Source of the DNA: Vulcanimicrobiota bacterium
GTDB lineage: Bacteria; Vulcanimicrobiota; Xenobia; Xenobiales; Xenobiaceae
Length of the DNA: 64,000 nt
Assembly (NCBI GenBank): GCA_944322965.1
Contig: CALUQR010000001.1
Coordinates: 124,001 to 188,000 of the forward strand
Reading direction: 5' to 3'
In this document: one piece after another, positions 33,982-42,042 of the stretch
Position numbering within the stretch: the first letter of the stretch is position 1
How the letters are laid out: every line of letters starts with the position of its first letter
The notes under the pieces: model-generated
The model's input: only the letters and a program-made list of their open reading frames with translations
What the model was told of the DNA's origin: nothing
The model's database searches: none
Made by a program: the position numbers and the translations under genes

Positions 33982-36008
33982 TGTTCGCTCTCCCAGGCGG
34001 CAAGTGGCTTCTACTGTGGGTGAGCCTCTTCTGGTGGGGGCTGGGGGCTCTAGCCTGGGGAGCTCCGGCGGCTAAGGGTCTGCCCCCCAGCCCTCAGGGG
34101 ATCCAGCTCTTAAAGGTCGAGCCCCAACCCCGGGGGGAGTCGGCCCGCCTGCGCTTGCGTTGGCGTTACAACTGGCTGGAGGTCTACGACGCCCATTTGG
34201 GGAGGGTGGTAGCGAGTCGCCCCTACGCCAATGTAGATGGGGGGCAGGTCGCTTTAGGGCCCCAGATCGTCCTCAGCGGCCCCGGATTTATCGAGGCCTT
34301 TTCTTGGAATTTAGAGCCCCTCTGGCGTCTGGCGCGCCCTCTCCAGTGGGGGAGCTGGCGGGCGGCTCAGTGGGGCGGGGCGCGCGGCCCTTTAGTTACC
34401 ATTTGGGACGGCCCCCAGGGGGTAGAGATCTTAGCCCTAGATTCGCAACGGGGTAAGATCTGGGCTCAGGAGCGTTTGGAAGGCCACTTGCGCTGGGCGG
34501 AGTCGGGCCCTGAGCGCTGGGCTTTAGTAGTAGAGCAACCCCGGGGGGCGACCCTCTTTTTATGGGATCCCAGTTTGGGCCTCACTCCGGGTCCGGCCTT
34601 GGGAGAAGTCCAAGTAGCCAGCTGGTGGGGGGCAGAACTAGTAATAGTTAGCCGCGGGGAGGGGGGAAAGCGGACGAAGGTCGCCCTCTACAGTAGCCAA
34701 GGGCATTATCTAGAGGGGTGGACCTGGCCCTGGGTCCCCCATTACCTCTACCTGCCGCCCCACTCTAATTGGGGTTGGTGGGTCGCTTGTAGTCAGGGAG
34801 GCAGTTGGCGTTATGCGGCCTTTAATAGGCGGGGGGCGCCGCAGAGCGCCGGTCAGGGGCGTCCGGAATTATTAGCCTTAGCCCCCGCTGGACAGGGGTT
34901 ATACTACTTAGCTTTGGGGGAGGCGGGCAGCCTGAGCTGGGGGGAGCTAGCCGCCTCTACTCCGCACCTTTGGGGGGCGCGCCCGCTCCCCAAAGGGGCG
35001 GAACCCCCGGAGCTTTGGAGCTTAGAAGGGGGAATAGCCTTAGTAGAGCGGGGGAGTCAAGTCTGGACGGGGGAGGCGGAGAGTAAGATCTCCTTCTACC
35101 CTTATCCAGGCAGCAGCGTGCGCTCTAGCCCGCCCTTGCGCGGTCAGATAGAGAGCGCGGAGAGCCTACCGGAGGGGCAGTTGTGGGTTAGCGATCTCAG
35201 CCAACTCTACTGGTGGCAACCCCTGCGGGGGATCATGGTGCGCACCCTCGATCTACAGCCCATTGGCGACTGGACGAAATGGCCCAATCTAGCGGGCGTA
35301 CTCCTCTTAGGGGGAGCGGTAGCCTTCTTCATCTTCCAAGCCCAGAGGGGTAAGCAGCTCTACATTCGCCCCTTAGCGGGGGTCGAGGCCATAGAGGAGG
35401 CTATAGGGAGGGCTACGGAGATGGGGCGTCCCGTCCTCTACTTGACGGGGGTAGGCGAGATAGACGATACGCAGACGATGGCGGCCCTCTCCATTTTAGG
35501 TTACGTCAGCGCCTCCTGCGCCGATTACGACGTGCCGCTCTCCGTACCTAACTGCAGTCCGGTCGTTATGTCTATGGCTCAGGATATCGTTAGCCGGGCT
35601 TACTTACAGGCCGGGCGCCCCGAGTCGTACCAGAGCGACTCCATCTGTTACCTCTCGGGCGAACAGTTTGGCTTTGCGGCGGGGGTCTGCGGTCTGATGG
35701 TGCGCGAGCGGCCGGCCGCTATCTTCTATATGGGCAACTTCTTGGCGGAGGCTCTGATGTTGGCGGAGACCGGTCACGCTACGGGAGCTATCCAGATAGC
35801 GGGCTCAGCTAGCGCCTCCCAATTGCCCTTCTTTGTGGCGGCTTGCGATTACACCCTTTTGGGGGAGGAGCTCTACGCGGCCTCAGCTTATCTCTCCCAA
35901 GATCCTCTGCAGATAGGCTCTCTCAAGGGGCAGGATGCGGCCAAAGCCTTAATTATGGGGCTCATTATCTTAGGGGTAGCGGCGGTAAGTTTAGGTTACC
36001 ATTTCTGA
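33981..36008 (+). CDS. DUF6754 membrane protein with large Trp-rich N-terminal region
   Basis: 675 residues. A signal anchor lies at about 8-30 (WLLLWVSLFWWGLGALAWG). Residues about 40-430 are beta-rich and repeat a Trp/Gly/Pro-laden pattern suggestive of a propeller. A membrane helix at about 437-455 is followed by the conserved DUF6754-type domain (about 460-650): IRPLAGVEAIEEAIGRATEM, GEIDDTQTMAALSILGYVS, then PFFVAACDYTLLGEEL and GSLKGQDAAKAL. A final helix (about 655-672) ends the protein. Function unknown. I recall DUF6754 proteins beside membrane proteins in several bacterial phyla. It is coupled to the SDR-like gene and ten bases ahead of the next. Confidence 0.8.
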   Translation: MFALPGGKWLLLWVSLFWWGLGALAWGAPAAKGLPPSPQGIQLLKVEPQPRGESARLRLRWRYNWLEVYDAHLGRVVASRPYANVDGGQVALGPQIVLSGPGFIEAFSWNLEPLWRLARPLQWGSWRAAQWGGARGPLVTIWDGPQGVEILALDSQRGKIWAQERLEGHLRWAESGPERWALVVEQPRGATLFLWDPSLGLTPGPALGEVQVASWWGAELVIVSRGEGGKRTKVALYSSQGHYLEGWTWPWVPHYLYLPPHSNWGWWVACSQGGSWRYAAFNRRGAPQSAGQGRPELLALAPAGQGLYYLALGEAGSLSWGELAASTPHLWGARPLPKGAEPPELWSLEGGIALVERGSQVWTGEAESKISFYPYPGSSVRSSPPLRGQIESAESLPEGQLWVSDLSQLYWWQPLRGIMVRTLDLQPIGDWTKWPNLAGVLLLGGAVAFFIFQAQRGKQLYIRPLAGVEAIEEAIGRATEMGRPVLYLTGVGEIDDTQTMAALSILGYVSASCADYDVPLSVPNCSPVVMSMAQDIVSRAYLQAGRPESYQSDSICYLSGEQFGFAAGVCGLMVRERPAAIFYMGNFLAEALMLAETGHATGAIQIAGSASASQLPFFVAACDYTLLGEELYAASAYLSQDPLQIGSLKGQDAAKALIMGLIILGVAAVSLGYHF

Positions 36009-36018
36009 GGCACAGAGT

Positions 36019-36681
36019 ATGAAGCGCAGCGTACCTTTAATTATCACCTTCGTAGCGGGTCTGGTCATGATCGTCCAGTTCTATAGCTACCCTCTCAATT
36101 GGCTGGGCGATCTCTTCAATAATTTTTATAATATTATCCTCACTTGCGCCTACGTCTTGGGGGCTTTGAGCCTTTTAGTAGTCAATGGGAAGAAGATTTA
36201 CCAACAGGCGCCCGGCTGGGGGTATAACTTAGTTCTCTTACTCTCCTTAGGTATCACCTTAGGGGTGGGCCTCTTCTGGATCCCGACGGGGGGTACCCCT
36301 TTAGATGAAGGGACCCCTTTTAGTTGGATCTTTAATCACGTATTCACTCCCCTTTCGGCAGCTACCTATAGCCTCTTGGCCTTCTATATCGCTTCGGCCT
36401 CTTTCCGAGCCTTTAGGGCGCGTTCTCGGGAGGCTACCTTGCTTTTAGGGAGCGCTTTTATCGTAATGATCTTCCGCGTGCCTTTGGGGGAGTATCTCTG
36501 GCAGTCTATCCCTTGGTTGGGGGAGTGGAGTATCAGCGCCTTTATTGAGGACGTCTTGCTAGGAGGTTTTAACGCCGCCGGACAGAGGGCGATTATGTTG
36601 GGGGCTTCGGTAGGGTTGATCTCCGTCTCTTTAAAGATCCTTTTGGGGATCGAACGCTCATATCTGGGGAGTGGTGAATGA
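36019..36681 (+). CDS. Six-helix membrane protein of the DUF6754 cluster
   Basis: 220 residues with about six predicted membrane helices (starting LIITFVAGLVMIVQFYSYPL, then IILTCAYVLGALSLLVV, LVLLLSLGITLGVGLFWI, TYSLLAFYIASASF, LLLGSAFIVMIF and IMLGASVGLISVSLKILLG). No transporter or enzyme motif is recognised. The loop FRAFRARSREATLL is positively charged, which would place it in the cytoplasm. Its stop overlaps the following gene by 11 bases. Confidence 0.75.
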   Translation: MKRSVPLIITFVAGLVMIVQFYSYPLNWLGDLFNNFYNIILTCAYVLGALSLLVVNGKKIYQQAPGWGYNLVLLLSLGITLGVGLFWIPTGGTPLDEGTPFSWIFNHVFTPLSAATYSLLAFYIASASFRAFRARSREATLLLGSAFIVMIFRVPLGEYLWQSIPWLGEWSISAFIEDVLLGGFNAAGQRAIMLGASVGLISVSLKILLGIERSYLGSGE

Positions 36682-37519
36682 GAAGATGTTAGATTATCTA
36701 GCCAACTTAGATAGGCGTTGGATCTTTTTGGCTCTGGCCGTAGCGGTCATAGCCCCTTTGCTCTGGCCCTTCCACTTGCCCGTAGAGCCCAGCCCTTTGA
36801 GCCGCAAATTTTACCAGACGGTAGAAGACTTGCCCTCTAATTCTTTAGTCTTACTCTCCTTCGATTACGGGCCGGGGACTAAGGTAGAGTGCCATCCGAT
36901 GGCGGTAGCTATGCTCCACCATCTCTTCCGCAAAAAGTGCCCCGTAGTCTGTATCGCCCTCTGGCCCGAAGGGAGTATGTTCGCGCGCCAGGCGCTACAG
37001 GAGGTCGCTCCCCAATACGGGGCCCGCGAGGGGATAGATTATGTCAATTTGGGATATAAGAATGGCGGGGAAGTCATCTTGCGCGGGATGGGCGAGGATA
37101 TTCGGGCCATCTACTCTCACGATCTGCGCGGTCAGGCTTTGGCCGATCTGCCCTTAATGGAGCGCGTGCGCGGTTGGGATTCCTTTGCCTTAGTCTGCGA
37201 CTGGTCGATGGGGCGCCCGGGTTTGGCAGAGTTTGTGCGCGTCGTCTCGGGACAGTACCGCCGCCCTCTCTTAGCGGGAACGAGCGCGGTGACGACTCCC
37301 GAAGCCTACCCCTTCCTCAATGCCGGCCAAGTGGAGAGTTTATTGGGCGGGATGCGCGGAGCTAGCGAGTATGAGGTCTTACTGGGACTTAAAGATGGGC
37401 AAGCTACGCGCGGGATAGACGCTCAATCGGTAGCCCACTTTTTAGTGGCGGGCCTCATTATCCTGGCCAATATCGTCTATTTTGCGCAAGAGCGTCGGCG
37501 TCGGAAGGCGGAGGGGTAG
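36671..37519 (+). CDS. Membrane-anchored alpha/beta protein of the DUF6754 cluster
   Basis: 282 residues with one N-terminal helix (about 16-35), a soluble domain (about 45-255) and a C-terminal helix (about 256-272) followed by Arg/Lys. The soluble part alternates strands and helices: SLVLLSFDYGPGTKVECHP near 58, CPVVCIALWPEGSMFA near 93, INL-like YVNLGYKNGGEVILRGMG near 125. The start could be GTG 36671, GTG 36674 or ATG 36686; GTG 36671 keeps the overlap with the upstream gene. No family recognised. Confidence 0.72.
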   Translation: MVNEKMLDYLANLDRRWIFLALAVAVIAPLLWPFHLPVEPSPLSRKFYQTVEDLPSNSLVLLSFDYGPGTKVECHPMAVAMLHHLFRKKCPVVCIALWPEGSMFARQALQEVAPQYGAREGIDYVNLGYKNGGEVILRGMGEDIRAIYSHDLRGQALADLPLMERVRGWDSFALVCDWSMGRPGLAEFVRVVSGQYRRPLLAGTSAVTTPEAYPFLNAGQVESLLGGMRGASEYEVLLGLKDGQATRGIDAQSVAHFLVAGLIILANIVYFAQERRRRKAEG

Positions 37520-37525
37520 GCGAAG

Positions 37526-38176
37526 ATGGAAGCGCAAAGTTGGGGAGATCTCTTGGGGATGTGGTTGGGGGTGGCCCTCTCGCTCTTTATTTTTAGCTTT
37601 CTCTACAAAGACAACCCCCTCTATAAACTGGCGGAACATATCTTTGTGGGGGTCTCGGCCGGCTATTGGATGTGTATCGGGTACTGGCAAGTCCTCCATC
37701 CCAACCTCATCTTGCGCCTGCAGGCGGGCGATTGGCGCTATGGAGCGGCGGCTATTATGGGGGTAATGCTCCTCATGCGCATCTACCCTCGCTGGGCCTG
37801 GATGGGACGTTGGCCCCTAGCCTTTATGGTGGGAATCTTCGCCGGCTACAATATCGTCTACACGATGCAGGCTCAAGTCTTGCGCCAGATAGAGGCCACC
37901 ATCTTACCCCTCTGGGGCGCGGGACTCACTTGGTACCAGTGGTTAATCAACTTAATCGTAGTGGGAGGGACCCTCTGCGCGCTCCTCTATTTCTACTTTT
38001 CCAAGGAGCAACGCGGCCCCCTCTGGGGGCGAGCGGCTCGCGTCGGTATTTGGGTCTTGATGGTCTCCTTGGGAGCGGCCTTCGGATATACGGTCATGGC
38101 CAGGCTCTCTCTCTTTATCGGCCGAGTAATGTATTTCCAGGATGTCTGGCGGGCCACCGTCAATTTCTTTAGTTGA
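37526..38176 (+). CDS. Second polytopic membrane protein of the DUF6754 cluster
   Basis: 216 residues with about six predicted helices (LGMWLGVALSLFIFSFLY, HIFVGVSAGYWMCIGYW, IMGVMLLMRI, AFMVGIFAGYNIVYT, LINLIVVGGTLCALLYFYF and IWVLMVSLGAAFGYTVMARL). It starts 6 bases after the previous stop with GGAGGGG upstream. Gly and aromatic residues in the helices suggest packing within a complex. No motif recognised. Confidence 0.74.
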   Translation: MEAQSWGDLLGMWLGVALSLFIFSFLYKDNPLYKLAEHIFVGVSAGYWMCIGYWQVLHPNLILRLQAGDWRYGAAAIMGVMLLMRIYPRWAWMGRWPLAFMVGIFAGYNIVYTMQAQVLRQIEATILPLWGAGLTWYQWLINLIVVGGTLCALLYFYFSKEQRGPLWGRAARVGIWVLMVSLGAAFGYTVMARLSLFIGRVMYFQDVWRATVNFFS

Positions 38177-38206
38177 GGTTGGGAGAAGGGTTAGAGGTTA
38201 ACTAGA

Positions 38207-38704
38207 GTGAGTAAGAAGAGTAAAAAGAAGCGCTTAGAGGAGAAGGCCAGCTCCTCAGTCAGTTGGCCCTTAGTCTTAGTCAATCACCCTGCGGCCCGGC
38301 GCCCCTGGGTGGCGGTCTGCGTCGTCTTGCTCTTAATCTTTATGGTCTATAGCACCATTAGCAACCGCCAAGAGTGGGGGATCTTAGTGCCCGCCTTGCT
38401 CTTAGCCCTCTTGGTACATAGTTTAATCCCCTTCTTTTGGGCCACGACGATAACTTTTACCCCTGAGGAGATTAGCGTCCAGCGCTTTGGCAAGCCGGAG
38501 ATCTTTAAATGGGACGATTACCGCTCTTACTCCGTCCAAGATAATGGGGTCGTCCTCTGGATGGAGATGCGCCCGGCCGGGGAGAAGGCGGGCTTTGGAG
38601 CCTACTTTAAGAGTCTGCGCCGTTCCGTCTTTTTACCCTTAGCTAGAGAGGATAGGGGGCGGGCGGAGGAGATCTTGGGGCGCAAGTTGGTGCGCCTCAG
38701 TTAG
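38207..38704 (+). CDS. Two-helix membrane protein with C-terminal PH-like domain
   Basis: 165 residues from GTG 38207, eight bases after AGAGGT. The N-terminus is very basic (MSKKSKKKRLEEK), then two membrane helices at about 32-50 and 56-75, and a soluble C-terminus with the strand pattern ITFTPEEISVQRFGKPEIFKW, which resembles bacterial PH-like (DUF5673-type) domains. Likely oriented with both ends in the cytoplasm. Resembling such domains is a fold-level impression only. Confidence 0.66.
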   Translation: MSKKSKKKRLEEKASSSVSWPLVLVNHPAARRPWVAVCVVLLLIFMVYSTISNRQEWGILVPALLLALLVHSLIPFFWATTITFTPEEISVQRFGKPEIFKWDDYRSYSVQDNGVVLWMEMRPAGEKAGFGAYFKSLRRSVFLPLAREDRGRAEEILGRKLVRLS

Positions 38705-38716
38705 AGAGGGGGATAG

Positions 38717-39031
38717 ATGGCTATCAACTGGAGTAATATGTGGTCCTTGGAGGATGACGCTTCACCGGAGGAGGCGCGGCAGATGGAGGGCGCTATAGAG
38801 GAGATAGCCCAAGGTCTGGCGGCTCGCCAGTTGGGGACGCCCGCCTTATGGTTGGTGGAGTCCTGTCAGCCTCTGGCCCTCCTAGGTAGTCAAGCTATGA
38901 TCTTCTTTCAACCCGTAGCTCAGATCTTAGGTTTAGGCTTACCTTGGCAGCGTTGGAGCCGCCTTCTAGCCCAGCGCTCCCAGGTAGAGGCCTTAGCTAG
39001 ACGTTTAGAGATTTTAGAGAGTGAGCGCTAA
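38717..39031 (+). CDS. Small protein of the DUF6754 cluster
   Basis: 104 residues. No transmembrane helix of full length, but a hydrophobic patch near 60-78 (AMIFFQPVAQILGLGLPW) and a helical C-terminus. Its stop overlaps the start of the ATPase gene (11 bases), so it is probably translated in step with it and may be its partner. No family recognised. Confidence 0.6.
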   Translation: MAINWSNMWSLEDDASPEEARQMEGAIEEIAQGLAARQLGTPALWLVESCQPLALLGSQAMIFFQPVAQILGLGLPWQRWSRLLAQRSQVEALARRLEILESER

Positions 39032-40835
39032 AGTGGACTTAGAGCGGATCCATTCTATTGTGGCTACCGACTGTGGGAGCACGACGACCAAGGCCATCCT
39101 CATTGAGCGCGGGGAGGACGGTTTCCGCTTGCGCGTGCGCGGAGAGGCGCCTACTACCGTGGAGGCTCCGGCGGAAGACGTCACCCAGGGGGTGCGCAAC
39201 GCGCTGGCGGAGGTGGGCGAATTGGCGGGTCGCCCCCTCTTAGATGGAGAGGGTCAACTCATTAAGCCCGACGACGGCCAAAAGGGGATCGATCTCTATC
39301 TCTCTACCTCTTCGGCGGGCGGGGGCTTACAGATGATGGTGGCGGGGGTGGTAGCCAAGATGAGCGCGGAGAGCGCTCAGCGGGCGGCTTTGGGGGCGGG
39401 CGCGGTAGTCATGGAGGTCTTAGCGGCCAACGATAAGCGGCCTAGCCACCAGAAGATAGAGCTCATTCGCCAATTGCGCCCCGATATGGTCTTGCTCTCT
39501 GGGGGGGTAGACGGAGGGGTTCAGAAGCAGGTGGTGGAGTTGGCTCAGCTCTTCGCGGCCGCCGATCCGCGCCCGCGCTTAGGTCACAATTATCGTCTGC
39601 CTTTGATCTTTGCCGGCAATAAAGAGGTACGTCCTCAAATTGAGGAGATCTTGGCTTCTAAGGTCGATCTGGAGATAGTTGACAATCTGCGGCCCACTTT
39701 AGAAGAGGAAAATTTACAGCCGGCCCGTCTGAAGATCCAAAATCAATTCTTAGAACATGTCATGGCCCACGCTCCCGGTTATCCGCGCCTCATGGAGATG
39801 GTCGACGCTCCCATTATGCCCACTCCGGCGGCGGTAGGGGCCATTATGGAGCGCATCGCCCAGGAGAGGGGCATAAATATTATGGGGGTCGATATTGGGG
39901 GAGCTACGACGGACGTCTTCTCCGTCTTCCAGGGTCGCTTTAATCGCAGCGTCTCCGCTAATTACGGGATGAGTTACTCCATCTCTAACGTCTTGGCGGA
40001 TGCGGGCCCGGCGGCCGTCAAGCGCTGGCTGGCTTTAGATGTCGATGAAGCCCTCATGCGCAATACGATCAAAAATAAGATGATCCGCCCCACCTCTATC
40101 CCCTACCTTCCCGAAGATTTGGAGGTGGAACAGGCGCTCTGTCGGGAGGCTTTGCGCCTCTCCTTCGCCCAGCACGAGCTTTTGGCGGGGGAGTTACAAG
40201 GGGTCCAACGTCAGAGTGAGATCGGGGCTATCTTCAATCAGCAGCGCCGCCGCTCCCTCATCGATCCCTTGGCTTTAGATATGCTCATCGGTTCGGGCGG
40301 GGTCCTCTCCCACGCCCCTAAACGTTGGCAGACGGCGCTCATGCTCTTAGATTCTTACCAGCCTTGGGGAATTACCCAATTGGCGGTCGATTCGATCTTT
40401 ATGATGCCCCAGTTGGGAGTCTTAGCCCAGATTCTGCCCCAAGCGGCCACGCAAGTCTTCGAACGGGACTGCCTAATCGAGCTGGGGACTTGTGTCGCCC
40501 CCTTCTTCGTGCCGGGTCGGCCCGGTAAATGGGGGCAGCCGCTCTGTCGCTTGCGTTGGGCGGGACGGGAGGTAGAGCTCAAAGTGGGGGAGATGATGGT
40601 CATTCCCCTAGAGTGCGGACGCCAGTTGGAGGTAGAGTTGGAACCTATACGTACGGCCGACGTGGGGCGCGGGGCGGGAGTCAAATGTAAGACCCTCTTG
40701 CGGGGAGGGGTAGTGGGGGTGATCGTGGACGGGCGGGGGCGCAATCCCTTCCTCTGGCCGGCTGAAGGGCCCCAACGTTTAGGTTCGATGCGCACTTGGC
40801 AGCGCGTCATGGCTGGGGAGGTGGAGCGTGGCTAG
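39021..40835 (+). CDS. MutL/GlmL-family ASKHA ATPase (no glutamate mutase nearby)
   Basis: 604 residues from GTG 39021. It is an actin/Hsp70-type ATPase of the glutamate-mutase-L family: phosphate-1 motif VATDCGSTTTKAILIE near residue 12, phosphate-2 motif NIMGVDIGGATTDVFSV near 290 and adenosine motif MLIGSGGVLSHAP near 420. In clostridial glutamate fermentation the related GlmL lies with the B12 enzyme GlmES and is a presumed chaperone. No GlmE or GlmS homologue exists in this window. Here it belongs to a membrane-protein cluster, so it may power assembly or remodelling of that complex (inference). The gene overlaps both neighbours. Confidence 0.87.
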   Translation: MSAKVDLERIHSIVATDCGSTTTKAILIERGEDGFRLRVRGEAPTTVEAPAEDVTQGVRNALAEVGELAGRPLLDGEGQLIKPDDGQKGIDLYLSTSSAGGGLQMMVAGVVAKMSAESAQRAALGAGAVVMEVLAANDKRPSHQKIELIRQLRPDMVLLSGGVDGGVQKQVVELAQLFAAADPRPRLGHNYRLPLIFAGNKEVRPQIEEILASKVDLEIVDNLRPTLEEENLQPARLKIQNQFLEHVMAHAPGYPRLMEMVDAPIMPTPAAVGAIMERIAQERGINIMGVDIGGATTDVFSVFQGRFNRSVSANYGMSYSISNVLADAGPAAVKRWLALDVDEALMRNTIKNKMIRPTSIPYLPEDLEVEQALCREALRLSFAQHELLAGELQGVQRQSEIGAIFNQQRRRSLIDPLALDMLIGSGGVLSHAPKRWQTALMLLDSYQPWGITQLAVDSIFMMPQLGVLAQILPQAATQVFERDCLIELGTCVAPFFVPGRPGKWGQPLCRLRWAGREVELKVGEMMVIPLECGRQLEVELEPIRTADVGRGAGVKCKTLLRGGVVGVIVDGRGRNPFLWPAEGPQRLGSMRTWQRVMAGEVERG

Positions 40836-41955
40836 CGCCTACGTGCCGGGGCTCAAAGTGAGTTCCGCTTTAGAGTTACATATTGAACGCCGCCTCCCTT
40901 TGGAGGGGGAGATCGCCGTCCAAGTGGGAGAGGAGGTCTCCTGGGATACGGTCGTAGCTCGCACCTTCTTGCCGGGAGCGGTAGAGTTGGTCAACGTGGC
41001 GGCCCGGCTGGGGATAGAGCCTGCCGAGGTCGAGGGGGCGCTCTTAAAGCGGGTAGGGGAGCCGATTAAAAAGGGTGAAGCTTTGGCCCAGACTAAGGGT
41101 TGGTGGGGTTGGGGGAAGCGGACCCTCGTTTCCCCTTTGGAGGGGGTGGTAGAATCTTACTCGGCGGTCAGCGGCTCCCTCATCGTGCGCGGCCCTCAGC
41201 GTCCGGTAGAGTTGAAGGCCTACGCTCCCGGCAAGGTGGAGCGCCTCTTAGATCGAGAGGGGGTAGTCATAGCCTCTCGAGCCGCTTACGTCCAGGGGAT
41301 CTTTGGGATAGGGGGCGAGACGGCGGGGGAGTTGCTCCTCTTTACCCCCGATCCTCGGGGCGAGATGGCTGTAACTAGTTTGGGGCCTCAGCATCGCGAT
41401 AAGATCTTGGTGGGCGGGGCTCTCGTCTCCTGTGAGTTTTTGCGCCGCGCCGCCCAGCTGGGGGTCAAGGGGATCGTCTGTGGGGGGATCTCCGATACTG
41501 AACTGGCCGCCTTCCTAGGTTATGATCTGGGGGTGGCTATTACCGGTTCCGAAAAGTTAGGCTTGAGCCTCGTCATTACCGAGGGCTTTGGAGCGATGCC
41601 TATGGCTTATAGGACCTTCCAGTTACTCAAACGTTACGCCGGTCGTTGGGTCTCCCTTTCGGGAGCTACCCAAATTAGGGCGGGGGTCATCCGTCCGGAG
41701 GTAATTATTCCTCTGGGGGATGGAGAGTTTAAGCGCTCTAGGGAGAGTCAGGCCCCTCTCTCTGGGCTCCAGGTAGGCAGCGCGGCGCGCTTAATTCGCC
41801 AGCCCCATTTCGGGGCCTTAGCCCAAGTGGTGGAGTTGCCTTTAGAACCTCAGCCTATCCCTACCGGAGCCAAGGTGCGCGTAGCGGTAGTGGAGCTAGA
41901 AGGGGGAGGGCGCTTAACCTTACCTCGAGCCAATTTAGAGTTGATTGAGGCTTAA
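40828..41955 (+). CDS. Lipoyl/hybrid-barrel and KOW-like protein of the DUF6754 cluster
   Basis: 375 residues starting 8 bases before the ATPase stop. The N-terminal 130 residues have two barrel-like segments of the lipoyl/sandwich-hybrid kind (EIAVQVGEEVSWDTVVA, then GEPIKKGEALAQTKG and LVSPLEGVVESYSAVSGSLIV). The centre (about 190-270) is an alpha/beta domain with GVKGIVCGGISDTELAAFLG. The C-terminus (about 325-375) has a KOW-like strand pattern (GALAQVVELPLEPQPIPTG). No catalytic motif is evident. Such barrels often act as adaptors. Confidence 0.72.
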   Translation: MASAYVPGLKVSSALELHIERRLPLEGEIAVQVGEEVSWDTVVARTFLPGAVELVNVAARLGIEPAEVEGALLKRVGEPIKKGEALAQTKGWWGWGKRTLVSPLEGVVESYSAVSGSLIVRGPQRPVELKAYAPGKVERLLDREGVVIASRAAYVQGIFGIGGETAGELLLFTPDPRGEMAVTSLGPQHRDKILVGGALVSCEFLRRAAQLGVKGIVCGGISDTELAAFLGYDLGVAITGSEKLGLSLVITEGFGAMPMAYRTFQLLKRYAGRWVSLSGATQIRAGVIRPEVIIPLGDGEFKRSRESQAPLSGLQVGSAARLIRQPHFGALAQVVELPLEPQPIPTGAKVRVAVVELEGGGRLTLPRANLELIEA

Positions 41956-41962
41956 AAGGGGG

Positions 41963-42016
41963 GCTAATTTAGCAGGTATCTGCCTAAAAGGGGAGTAGGA
42001 GGGCGGATAAATTAGC
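41963..42016 (+). promoter_or_regulatory. Inverted repeat upstream of the acyl-CoA synthetase gene
   Basis: GCTAATTTA (41963-41971) recurs as TAAATTAGC (42008-42016), 27 bases before the next start. It could be an operator or a weak loop; the 36-base spacing is long for a hairpin terminator. Confidence 0.3.
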
Positions 42017-42042
42017 TTATAGATAGCGGTGGGATAGAGAAG

